NCBI GenBank assembly: GCA_910579145.1
Contig: CAJTTQ010000034.1
Location: forward strand, 1-26,004
DNA from: an uncultured Eubacterium sp.
GTDB taxonomy: Bacteria; Bacillota; Clostridia; Lachnospirales; Lachnospiraceae
Length of the DNA: 26,004 bases
Direction of reading: 5' to 3'
Position 1 is the first letter of the stretch. Each line of letters opens with the position of its first letter. The notes beneath the pieces were generated by a model, which was not told the DNA's origin, did no database searches, and was given only the letters and a program-made list of their open reading frames with translations. Positions 15,966 through 23,369 of this stretch are shown here, piece after piece. Made by a program: the position numbers and the translations under genes.

Positions 15966-16937
15966 CTAGCGCCCTTTCAAAAATTCTTCCCTGCGTTTTT
16001 CCAGGCTTCTAACGTCTTTCAATTTTTCTAAACTTTTGGCGGAAAGCCAGGATTTCTTTTTGTTCATATAGTGGTTCATCAGCTTCCAGTATTTTTCGGG
16101 ATATGCCAGTATGATGTAGATCAGCTCCAGCTGTTCCCCGGTCAGTGTATCTGCCTGATCATACCCATCCAGCACAGCTTCTCCTGCCTGTCTGTTCCAA
16201 CTATTTTTTTCCAGCGTTTTCCGCATAAAATACGTTAGGTCTAAAAGCGGAATGCCATATCCTGTTTTCTCAAATCCGATCGTTGCCGTGCCGTGGCCGG
16301 TCATGATCAGATTGTGGTAATTGTAATCCCCGTGGCATATGTCGTTTGACGGTCCGGCTATTTTTTGATAATAGGAACATTGTTCCAGACGGTTGGCCGC
16401 TTCACACGCTTTTTCATAGTACTCGCGAAAACAATTGATGGCATATATCTCAAACTCGCTTTTTCGTTTTTTATTCTTCATGTAGACATGGACCCGTTTC
16501 AATTCCCTGTTATGTTTGTGAAATTGCTGTAAAAGTCCGTTTTGTTCCCCCGTACCGGATTCTGGTAGTGAAAACCCGCGCAGCGCCTTGTGAAGAGTAC
16601 CCAGGTTTTCCCCAGCCGCTGTCAGGCAGTTTTTAGACTTCAAGTCACATTCATCTCCAGAGAACCAATGGTAGAGTACAAATTTTTCACCTGTTTCCAA
16701 TTCAGTAACCGGTTCACCGTCTTTATTTGGCACGACATCATCGATCATAGAAAAGCCATGCTGGATCAAATGCTGTTTGACCTGGTTTTCTATCTGAAAG
16801 TGACTGCTTATGGTTTCGTATTCCCTCAGCAGTTTAGGGCCTGTATTTGTCTCTAACACCCAGCCTCCGCGGGAACGGTACCGTTTGCGAACGGTCAGGC
16901 CATAGCTGGCGATCGCCGTTTCCTGTTTATCCTCCAC
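15966..16937 (-). CDS. CotS-like spore coat protein / aminoglycoside-phosphotransferase-fold kinase
   Basis: The 323-residue protein has a kinase-like fold of the APH/CotS group. The catalytic-loop motif is seen as CHGDYNYHNL (His202, Asp204, Asn206...). The metal-binding Asp expected in the next block appears as Gly in IGFEKTGYG (residues 220-227), which suggests weakened or lost phosphotransfer, as in many coat-type members. The block LLDLTYFMRKTLEK matches the CotS-like DLYHFMRKxLEK pattern. The start is GTG with AAGGAGG upstream. Beside a YtvI-like gene, a sporulation role is likely, but phosphotransferase activity on a small molecule remains possible. Confidence 0.8.
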   Translation of the reverse strand: MEDKQETAIASYGLTVRKRYRSRGGWVLETNTGPKLLREYETISSHFQIENQVKQHLIQHGFSMIDDVVPNKDGEPVTELETGEKFVLYHWFSGDECDLKSKNCLTAAGENLGTLHKALRGFSLPESGTGEQNGLLQQFHKHNRELKRVHVYMKNKKRKSEFEIYAINCFREYYEKACEAANRLEQCSYYQKIAGPSNDICHGDYNYHNLIMTGHGTATIGFEKTGYGIPLLDLTYFMRKTLEKNSWNRQAGEAVLDGYDQADTLTGEQLELIYIILAYPEKYWKLMNHYMNKKKSWLSAKSLEKLKDVRSLEKRREEFLKGR

Positions 16938-16994
16938 TTACACCCCTCCTTCATGCAATTACATTCTATGAGGGCTGGGGGGAAACTATGCCTG

Positions 16995-18054
16995 TCAGAC
17001 CCGGATTTTTGTTTCTGCCACCGTTTTTAAAATGGTGAGGCCGATCGGCCCGAGGATGATGCCTCCCAGTCCGAACAGTTTTATGCCGACATAGACAGCT
17101 ATAAGGACGTAAAGCGGCTTTAGGCCCATCTCTTTTCCCATCAGCCGGGGTTCCATGATCTCCCGCAGCAAAAGGGTGATGACGTAGAGCGTGATCAGTA
17201 CGGCCCCTTGAAAAAAATCTTTTTGGACGAGTTCGATCACGGCCCAGGGGATGAGTATGCTGCCGCTCCCGAATATGGGAAACGCGTCAACGATGCCGAT
17301 CGTAATGCCGAGCAGGATGGCGTAAGGGTTTCGGATGATGAAAAGCCCGGCCGCGCTCACGGCGGCTACGAGGAAGATGATGATGCCCTGTGCTTTTAAA
17401 TAGGCGAATCCGGCAGTTTTTAATCGTTTTATATATGGCATGAGGCTGCGGTATTTCAGTGAACTGTCGCGGTCAAACGAAATGAGGAGCGTGGCCATGA
17501 TAAATACGATAAACCCGGCGCCCCATTCTCCCAGTGTCACGAGCATTTTCGGGATACATCCGGTAAGCTTCGGCAGATATACCTGTGAGATCCTTCCGTC
17601 CATATCGGAAAGGCTGTTTTCCATCCAGAGATAGGTTTCACCTGAACGCAGTCCCAGCAGATTGTCTACGCCACCGCAGGCGCGTTCACATAAACGGGCG
17701 CATGTGCCTATGTGTGCTGGGGCGCTTTTTAAGATCTCTGTCAGCTGGCCGATACAGATATATCCAATATAAAATAGAAAGCTTCCGATCGCTCCGAGGA
17801 ATAAAAGGATGATCAAAAGAGAACAGATCTTTTCATTGATGTGGCAGCTCTTATGTAGTTTCTGGACTACAGGCTGGGTAAGTTTGGCAAATACAAATGA
17901 TCCGCTTAAAATAAATATTTGAAACGGCAAATACAAGAACAAATACAAATGCAAAAACAAAGGGAACTACCAAAGGGAGAAGAAAGTAAAAGCTCACGTA
18001 AACCACTCCGGCAGTTCCTAATATGATCAGTACATTTTTCCATTTTTTACTCAT
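16995..18054 (-). pseudogene. Frameshifted YtvI-like AI-2E-family permease
   Basis: The intended protein is a multi-pass membrane protein of the AI-2E transporter family, sporulation YtvI type. Translation from the ATG at 18054 (GGAG nine bases upstream) gives MSKKWKNVLIILG and the first hydrophobic segment, then falls out of frame and stops at 17851. The rest of the family, from KLTQPVVQKL on, continues in another frame to 16995, with typical late motifs such as GITIGIVDAFPIFGSG. The break is a 52-bp extra segment between two identical 12-bp repeats. Removing it gives a seamless PFVFAFVFAKLTQPVV. Unless recombined, slipped or read through, this copy cannot make full-length protein. Confidence 0.85.
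17888..17951 (-). repeat. 52-bp insertion/duplication bounded by 12-bp direct repeats inside the permease gene
   Basis: CAAATACAAATG occurs at 17888-17899 and again at 17940-17951, 52 bases apart (not a multiple of three). A second pair, GGCAAATACAA, occurs at 17886-17896 and 17926-17936, 40 bases apart. Loss of either unit would restore the reading frame of the permease, and the 52-bp loss gives the spacing I expect for the family. Confidence 0.85.
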
Positions 18055-18128
18055 CTTGTGTTTCTCCTTTCGCCGTATGCTTGACGTTGTTCCTGTCAAA
18101 CTAGTATTGGCAAAAAGCAGAAACAATA

Positions 18129-18833
18129 TTACACATCCGGATCAATAAACCGGTAGCCGACCGCCCACACGGTTTCGATGTATTTCGGATTTTGTGTATC
18201 TTTTTCTATTTTTTCCCTGATTTTTTTCACATGTACGGTTACGGTGGCAATATCTGCCCCGATCGGGTTTAAGTCCCATACTTCCTGTAACAGTTCTTCC
18301 TTTGAGAAGACATGGTTTGGATAACTGGCGAGAAAAAACAACAGGTCAAATTCTTTTGTCGTCAGGAATCTTTCGACATCGTCCACAAAAACACGGCGCG
18401 CCGTCCGGTCAATCTTGAGACCGCCGATCTTGATCACTTCATTTTTTGCCTGCGTGCCCCTTCCGACTAATTTCTGGTAGCGCTCTAAATGGGAGCGAAC
18501 CCTTGCTACAAGTTCACCCGGATCAAATGGCTTTGTTAGATAGTCGTTCGCGCCGACGCCAAATCCCCTTATTTTGTCAACGACTTCCGTCTTCGAAGAG
18601 ATCATGATAATGGGGATCTCTGATATTTCGCGGATCCGTTTGCAGATTTCGACTCCGTCCAGTCCGGGGAGCATCAGGTCCAAGATGATCAACTGATAAT
18701 TACCACTTAAAGCCTGCTCCAACCCGTTATTTCCATTTGACTCAACGGTTACCTCGTATCCGGTCAATTCAAGATAGTTTTTTTCAAGTTCGGCAGTTGT
18801 GAGTTCGTCCTCTATTATTAATATTTTATCCAT
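18129..18833 (-). CDS. OmpR/PhoB-type response regulator (orphan)
   Basis: The protein of 234 residues starts MDKILIIEDE, with AAGGAG seven bases before the ATG; the longer upstream frame lacks support. The receiver domain has the acidic pair Glu8/Asp9, phospho-acceptor Asp52 in LDLMLPG, the Ser79/Ser80 region and Lys101 in YLTKPFD. The C-terminal winged helix of the OmpR type includes RRVFVDDVERFLTTKEFDLL and ends VWAVGYRFIDPDV. No histidine kinase gene is adjacent, so the partner must lie elsewhere. The permease fragment begins about 75 bases downstream. Confidence 0.95.
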   Translation of the reverse strand: MDKILIIEDELTTAELEKNYLELTGYEVTVESNGNNGLEQALSGNYQLIILDLMLPGLDGVEICKRIREISEIPIIMISSKTEVVDKIRGFGVGANDYLTKPFDPGELVARVRSHLERYQKLVGRGTQAKNEVIKIGGLKIDRTARRVFVDDVERFLTTKEFDLLFFLASYPNHVFSKEELLQEVWDLNPIGADIATVTVHVKKIREKIEKDTQNPKYIETVWAVGYRFIDPDV

Positions 18834-18914
18834 ACGTGTTCTCCTTAGTTGTGCAATTATCAGCGTTCGTTTACATTTGGCACGATTAACATGTGTATAT
18901 GTGCCGATAAGTAT

Positions 18915-18944
18915 ATCATACCTCAATTTCTACTAAAAATGCAA
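18915..18944 (-). promoter_or_regulatory. Probable promoter of the response regulator gene
   Basis: On the minus strand, -10 TATGAT (18915-18920) and -35 TTGCAT (18939-18944) are 18 bases apart. This leaves a leader of about 75 bases. The -10 is close to consensus; the -35 is half matched. Confidence 0.5.
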
Positions 18945-18965
18945 CCACTCTTTTTCATTTTTTTC

Positions 18966-18994
18966 TTGACACCTTTGTGTTTCAGTGCTAGATT
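18966..18994 (+). promoter_or_regulatory. Promoter of the DAHP synthase gene
   Basis: Consensus -35 TTGACA (18966-18971) stands 17 bases from -10 TAGATT (18989-18994). It lies about 30 bases before the AAGGAG site of the gene. It is back to back with the response regulator promoter on the other strand. Confidence 0.8.
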
Positions 18995-19026
18995 TATATA
19001 GAAATGTGAAGGAGTGAGTTTAAAAT

Positions 19027-20049
19027 ATGAAGATATTAAGAAATTTACCAACCCCGGAAGAAGTGAAAAAAGAATTTCCTATTTCGGAAAAAGCGAAGGA
19101 AATAAAAAAGAAAAAAGATCAGATCCTGAAAGATATAATCAGTGGAAAAAGTGAATTATTTGCCCTGATCATCGGCCCGTGTTCGGCGGATAACGAAGAG
19201 GCCCTGATTGACTATACTTCGCGCCTTGCGGACATTCAGGAGAAAGTTTCTGATAAGATTTTTATCGTGCCCCGCGTCTATACGAATAAACCGCGGACAA
19301 CGGGTAAGGGATATAAAGGAATGGCAAGCCAGCCGAATCCGGAAGAGAAAGAAAATATGCTGGAAGGGCTGCATTCGATCCGCAAGACGCATGTGGAAGT
19401 TGTGGAGCAGACAGGTATGGTATGTGCGGACGAAATGTTGTACCCGGAAAATTACGCCTACTTGTCGGATGTTCTTTCCTATGTGGCGATCGGAGCCCGT
19501 TCGGTGGAGAACCAGCAGCATCGTCTGACGGCGAGCGGGATCGATGTTCCGTGCGGTATGAAGAACCCGACGAGCGGTTATCTGACTGTCATGCTGAATT
19601 CGATCGAAGCTGCGCAGAGCCGTCATCATTTTATTTACCGGCAGCAGGAGGTAGAGACGGAGGGGAATCCTTATGCGCACGCGATTTTACGAGGCAGCGT
19701 GAATAAACACGGAAAAAGCCTTCCGAATTATCATTATGAAGAGCTGCTCCTTCTTCATGAGATTTACAGTGAGCGCAATCTTGACAATATGGCAGTGATC
19801 ATAGATACGAACCACAACAATTCTGACAAGCGTTTTAATGAGCAGATCCGAATTTCCAAAGAGGTTATGGAGAGCCGTCGGTTTTCCAAAGACATCGAGT
19901 CGATGGTGAAGGGACTTATGATCGAGAGCTATATCGAAGATGGCGCGCAGGCGATCGGCGAGCACATATATGGGAAATCGATTACGGATCCCTGCCTCGG
20001 CTGGGAGAAAACGGAGAAACTCATTTACCGCATTGCTGACCTGCTTTGA
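19027..20049 (+). CDS. aroF: 3-deoxy-7-phosphoheptulonate (DAHP) synthase, class I
   Basis: This is the first enzyme of the shikimate pathway; it condenses phosphoenolpyruvate with erythrose-4-phosphate. The 340-residue protein shows LIIGPCSADNEEAL, PRVYTNKPRTTGKGYKG, GARSVENQQHR, the PCGMKNPTSG block and the IDTNHNNSDK metal/substrate region, all typical of the AroF/G/H type. The whole length matches that family, including the N-terminal extension that often carries feedback control; which aromatic amino acid controls it cannot be told by eye. The ribosome site AAGGAG is rather far (12 bases) from the ATG. The gene may be co-transcribed with the glycosidase 33 bases on. Confidence 0.95.
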   Translation: MKILRNLPTPEEVKKEFPISEKAKEIKKKKDQILKDIISGKSELFALIIGPCSADNEEALIDYTSRLADIQEKVSDKIFIVPRVYTNKPRTTGKGYKGMASQPNPEEKENMLEGLHSIRKTHVEVVEQTGMVCADEMLYPENYAYLSDVLSYVAIGARSVENQQHRLTASGIDVPCGMKNPTSGYLTVMLNSIEAAQSRHHFIYRQQEVETEGNPYAHAILRGSVNKHGKSLPNYHYEELLLLHEIYSERNLDNMAVIIDTNHNNSDKRFNEQIRISKEVMESRRFSKDIESMVKGLMIESYIEDGAQAIGEHIYGKSITDPCLGWEKTEKLIYRIADLL

Positions 20050-20082
20050 TGATGTTTACCCGATGCGAAGGAGGAGGAGAGA

Positions 20083-21615
20083 ATGAGCCATAGGATTTTG
20101 AACTGCGATTATCCGGACCCGGATGTGATCCGCGTCGGAGACGTTTATTATATGCTTAGTACGACAATGCACTTTTTCCCTGGCGGAGCGATTCTCCGTT
20201 CTTATGATCTTGTGAACTGGGAACTGGTAAATTATCTGTACGATGTGCTCGAGGATACGCCAGGGGCGCGTCTTCAGGACGGGCAGAGTATTTACGGGAA
20301 GGGGATGTGGGCGCCTTCCCTTCGCTATTTTGATGGAACGTTTTACGTCTGTTTCGTGGCAAATGATACGCACAAGACGTATCTATTTTATACAGAACAG
20401 ATCGAAGGGACCTGGGAACGGAAAGAAATCGAGGGGTTCTATCATGACGCCTCTCTGCTGTTTGATGAGGAAAGGGTATTTATTGTTTACGGTAATACAG
20501 AAATATTCATAACCGAACTGACGAAGGACCTGACCCGTCCGCTGGAGGGCGGCCTTCACCGGATGTTAGTAAAGGATACCGGGAATGTGCGTCTTGGTTA
20601 TGAGGGGGTCCACATATATAAAATAGATGGAAGATATTACCTCTTTATGATACACTGGGGAAAAGAGGATGGCGCGCGCCGCGCGGAGGCCTGTTTTGTC
20701 TCGGATTCGCTGAGTGGTGAATTCAAGGGCCGCGATGTGTTTGACGATGATATGGGGTATCATGGACAGGGGATCGCGCAGGGAGGCATCGTCGATACGC
20801 CGCAAGGGGATTGGTTTGCCATCCTGTTTCAGGACAGCGGCGCCGTCGGAAGGATTCCCGTGCTGATCCCCGTTCATTTTGAGGACGGTTTTCCGGTTTT
20901 TGTGGCAGAGGAAGCGGTTTCGGCTCATGCGCGTTTGTCGGAACGGTGTCTGTCCGGGAAGGATCATTCGTATGAACCGTTGTTCACGAGTGGTTTTACG
21001 GGTGAGGATGGCCGTTTAAGGCGCCAGTGGCAGTGGAATCATCTGCCGGATGCTTCTCTTTTTTCTTTTGACGGGGAAGGATATACGATCAGGACAGACC
21101 GGTTGTCGGTGAACATTACGCAGGCGGTGAATACGCTCACCCAAAGGCTGATGTTTCCTTCCACTGATGTTCAGGTCAGGTTAGACGGGGCCGGAATGAA
21201 GAATGGGGATGCTGCGGGGCTGGCTGCTTTACAGGGATGTTATGCGTATGCCGGTTTCATGAGGGAGAATGATAGGTACTATCTTGTCCAGGTGGAGCGC
21301 AGTGCCAATGAGATATCGCAGAATATGGGGGATCACGACACTTTGCCCGGGAAGGAAACCGTGCGGATCCCGCTTGACTCTTCGGCGGTTACGCTGCGGA
21401 TGTGCGCGGAATTTTCAGATATGAAAGATGAAGTGTCATTTTTTTATGAGTCGGATGGAACGTGGATCCCATTTGGAAAACCCCATAAATTGTTTTTTAG
21501 GCTGGATCATTTTGTCGGCTGCCGGGCGGGACTGTTTATGTACAGCACGTTGGAGCCTGGCGGGAAGTGTGAGTTTTCTGATTTTGTTTATAAAACGGTT
21601 GATCGTGAATTGTAG
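20083..21615 (+). CDS. Glycoside hydrolase family 43 (beta-xylosidase / arabinofuranosidase-type)
   Basis: The 510-residue protein has no signal peptide, so it should act inside the cell on imported oligosaccharides. The five-bladed propeller N-half shows the GH43 carboxylate triad: Asp12 in YPDPDVIRVGD (base), Asp122 in YHDASLLFD (modulator) and Glu174 in GYEGVHIYK (acid). The C-half, from about residue 300, is a beta-sandwich as in the xylosidase-type members. Beta-xylosidase and alpha-L-arabinofuranosidase cannot be told apart here. A very strong GAAGGAGGAGGAGAGA site precedes the ATG. Placement after an aromatic-pathway gene has no obvious functional logic. Confidence 0.9.
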   Translation: MSHRILNCDYPDPDVIRVGDVYYMLSTTMHFFPGGAILRSYDLVNWELVNYLYDVLEDTPGARLQDGQSIYGKGMWAPSLRYFDGTFYVCFVANDTHKTYLFYTEQIEGTWERKEIEGFYHDASLLFDEERVFIVYGNTEIFITELTKDLTRPLEGGLHRMLVKDTGNVRLGYEGVHIYKIDGRYYLFMIHWGKEDGARRAEACFVSDSLSGEFKGRDVFDDDMGYHGQGIAQGGIVDTPQGDWFAILFQDSGAVGRIPVLIPVHFEDGFPVFVAEEAVSAHARLSERCLSGKDHSYEPLFTSGFTGEDGRLRRQWQWNHLPDASLFSFDGEGYTIRTDRLSVNITQAVNTLTQRLMFPSTDVQVRLDGAGMKNGDAAGLAALQGCYAYAGFMRENDRYYLVQVERSANEISQNMGDHDTLPGKETVRIPLDSSAVTLRMCAEFSDMKDEVSFFYESDGTWIPFGKPHKLFFRLDHFVGCRAGLFMYSTLEPGGKCEFSDFVYKTVDREL

Positions 21616-21650
21616 GTAGTGCAAATTGTACGCGGTGCATTGAAAACATC

Positions 21651-21680
21651 TTGACAAAAGGCGGATGAATGTTGTATTCT
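21651..21680 (+). promoter_or_regulatory. Promoter of metK
   Basis: -35 TTGACA (21651-21656) and -10 TATTCT (21675-21680) are 18 bases apart. Transcription would begin near 21687 and leave a leader of about 115 bases before metK. The leader contains a palindrome AGATATATCT (21708-21717) and two copies of TAGACTGA (21771-21778 and 21782-21789). It does not show a recognisable SAM-I riboswitch core. Confidence 0.7.
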
Positions 21681-21802
21681 TAATGGTGGTGGAGATGCCA
21701 AGCTTATAAGATATATCTATGTGTGTATTGTGTATATTTGACATTTTGACCAAAGAGAGACCGATACAACTAGACTGAATATAGACTGAGGAGGAAATGA
21801 GG

Positions 21803-22981
21803 ATGAGTAAAATACTGTTTACCTCAGAATCCGTTACGGAAGGTCATCCGGATAAAATTAGTGACCAGATTTCGGATTCCATACTGGATGCTCTGCTGGA
21901 ACAGGACCCGATGAGCCGCGTTGCTTGTGAAACAGCTATTACGACTGGTCTTGTTCTCGTTATGGGTGAGATTACTTCTTCTGCCACGGTAGATTATCAA
22001 AAGATTGTCCGTGACACCATAAAAGAGATCGGATATGATGATTCGGAAAAAGGGTTTGACTGTTCGACGTGCGGTGTTATGATCGCGATTGACAAACAGT
22101 CGGCGGACATCGCGCTCGGTGTGGATAAGGCGCTGGAAGCAAAGCTCACGGATACGGAGATTGGAGCGATCGGAGCCGGCGATCAGGGATTGATGTTTGG
22201 CTATGCTACAAATGAAACGGAAGAGTTTATGCCGTATCCCATTTATCTGGCACACAAGCTGACCCGACAGCTCAGTAAGGTGAGGAAGGACGGAACACTG
22301 CCGTATCTTCGTCCCGATGGGAAATCGCAGGTGACGGTCGAGTACGACAGTGACGGGAAACCCCTTCGTTTGGATGCGGTTGTCGTCTCCAGCCAGCACA
22401 GCGAGGATGTGACATGGGAGCAGATCAAGGCAGATATTAAAAAATATGTGATCGATCCTATCCTGCCTCAAGAACTATTGGATGATGAGACAAAGATTTA
22501 CATAAATCCTACCGGACGTTTTGTGATCGGCGGTCCAGCTGGAGACAGCGGAGTTACCGGCCGGAAGATCATTGTGGATACATATGGCGGGTGGGCCCGT
22601 CATGGCGGCGGTGCGTTCTCAGGGAAGGATCCGACTAAGGTTGACCGCTCCGCGTCTTATGCGGCGCGCTATGTGGCAAAGAATCTCGTGGCAGCAGGTC
22701 TTTGTGAGAAGGCGGAGATCCAGCTCTCTTACGCGATCGGCGTCGCATCTCCGACCTCTGTTCGGATAGATACATTTGGAACAGGCAAGCTTCCAGATGA
22801 TAAGCTTGCGGACATTATTTTAGAGAATTTTGATCTGCGGCCGGCAGGTATCATTCAGAAACTGAACCTTCGCAGACCGATTTACAAGGGAACGGCTTCT
22901 TATGGTCATTTTGGGAGGAATGATCTCGACCTGCCGTGGGAGAAGACGGATAAAGCGGAGGATTTGAAAAAGTATTTGTAG
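21803..22981 (+). CDS. metK: S-adenosylmethionine synthase
   Basis: MetK joins ATP and methionine to make S-adenosylmethionine. The 392-residue protein has the ATP motif TEGHPDKISDQISD at the N-terminus, GAGDQGLMFGYA in the middle and the loop GGGAFSGKDPTKVDRS near residue 265. Length and all blocks are normal. An ATG at 21797 is only two bases from AGGAGG, while the ATG at 21803 is eight bases away, so the latter is chosen. It has its own promoter, so it is probably transcribed separately from the glycosidase. Confidence 0.96.
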   Translation: MSKILFTSESVTEGHPDKISDQISDSILDALLEQDPMSRVACETAITTGLVLVMGEITSSATVDYQKIVRDTIKEIGYDDSEKGFDCSTCGVMIAIDKQSADIALGVDKALEAKLTDTEIGAIGAGDQGLMFGYATNETEEFMPYPIYLAHKLTRQLSKVRKDGTLPYLRPDGKSQVTVEYDSDGKPLRLDAVVVSSQHSEDVTWEQIKADIKKYVIDPILPQELLDDETKIYINPTGRFVIGGPAGDSGVTGRKIIVDTYGGWARHGGGAFSGKDPTKVDRSASYAARYVAKNLVAAGLCEKAEIQLSYAIGVASPTSVRIDTFGTGKLPDDKLADIILENFDLRPAGIIQKLNLRRPIYKGTASYGHFGRNDLDLPWEKTDKAEDLKKYL

Positions 22982-22988
22982 TTTTTTG

Positions 22989-23017
22989 TTGACTTCGCAG
23001 CGGTTTTTGATTAGAAT
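22989..23017 (+). promoter_or_regulatory. Promoter of tRNA-Arg
   Basis: -35 TTGACT (22989-22994) and -10 TAGAAT (23012-23017) are exactly 17 bases apart, starting eight bases after the metK stop. The 5' leader before the tRNA holds a GC-rich hairpin, CGGCGGA (23073-23079) with TCCGCCG (23083-23089). No separate terminator of metK is seen. Confidence 0.7.
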
Positions 23018-23099
23018 AGAAGGGTAGCGGCAGAGGTACATGGGTTTTATGGTTCGTGTGCGGGATGCCTGGCGGCGGATGATCCGCCGGCCCTTATCT

Positions 23100-23171
23100 G
23101 CTCTCATAGTTAAATGGATATAACAAGCCCCTCCTAAGGGCTAGTTGCAGGTTCGATTCCTGCTGGGAGTA
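23100..23171 (+). tRNA. tRNA-Arg (anticodon CCU)
   Basis: The acceptor stem GCTCTCA pairs with TGGGAGT (first pair G-U, one internal U-G), with discriminator A at 23171. The D arm is GTTA/TAAC. The anticodon stem AGCCC/GGGCT encloses CTCCTAA with anticodon CCT. The T arm is GCAGG-TTCGATT-CCTGC. No CCA is encoded. The length is 72 bases, with a short D loop. It has its own promoter and is followed by a large hairpin. Confidence 0.93.
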
Positions 23172-23186
23172 CTCGCGAATAATGAA

Positions 23187-23309
23187 GCAATGCAAAAAAT
23201 GGAATATGTGACTACTGGGAGCTTGCTCCCAAGTAGTCACATATTCCATTTTTTATAGTGCGAAGCACGCGGGCTTGCGGGACGCTTTTTCCCGCAAGAC
23301 TGGCATTGC
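23187..23309 (+). repeat. Multi-hairpin intergenic element after tRNA-Arg
   Basis: An outer pair GCAATGC (23187-23193) with GCATTGC (23303-23309) closes three inner hairpins: a very long one at 23194-23254, GTGC-GAA-GCAC at 23258-23268, and CTTGCGGG (23274-23281) with CCCGCAAG (23291-23298). The short motif GCGAA recurs around it (23175, 23261, 23308). It looks like a repetitive structured element or a structured transcript tail. Its copy number in the genome cannot be seen here. Confidence 0.6.
23194..23254. terminator. Long bidirectional hairpin terminator
   Basis: A 23-bp perfect arm (AAAAAATGGAATATGTGACT... against its complement) is extended by GGGAG/CTCCC around a CTTG loop, with a single A bulge. 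The A-run on the left and T-run on the right let it work on both strands: for tRNA-Arg on plus and for the gene ending at 23370 on minus. The stem of about 28 bp is much longer than usual for a terminator. Confidence 0.75.
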
Positions 23310-23369
23310 GAAGATTAAGGAGTGCAAGAAAGAAAAACAACACTGTGACCTTGCTAAGGTGCAGCAGGC

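Noticed and set aside
17886..17951. CRISPR-like short repeats
   Set aside because: Only two or three imperfect copies of a 9-12-base AT-rich word occur inside a coding region; there are no regular spacers and no cas genes anywhere in the window.
16995..17960. The permease C-terminal frame as an independent gene from the TTG at 17960
   Set aside because: No ribosome site precedes it and its first 16 residues come from the inserted repeat region; it is the rear part of the broken gene.
19156..19680. A 174-codon minus-strand frame opposite DAHP synthase
   Set aside because: It is antisense to a complete, conserved enzyme and shows no domain.
21687..21802. SAM-I riboswitch in front of metK
   Set aside because: The leader lacks the conserved core and the terminator/antiterminator hairpins of that class, so no riboswitch is called.
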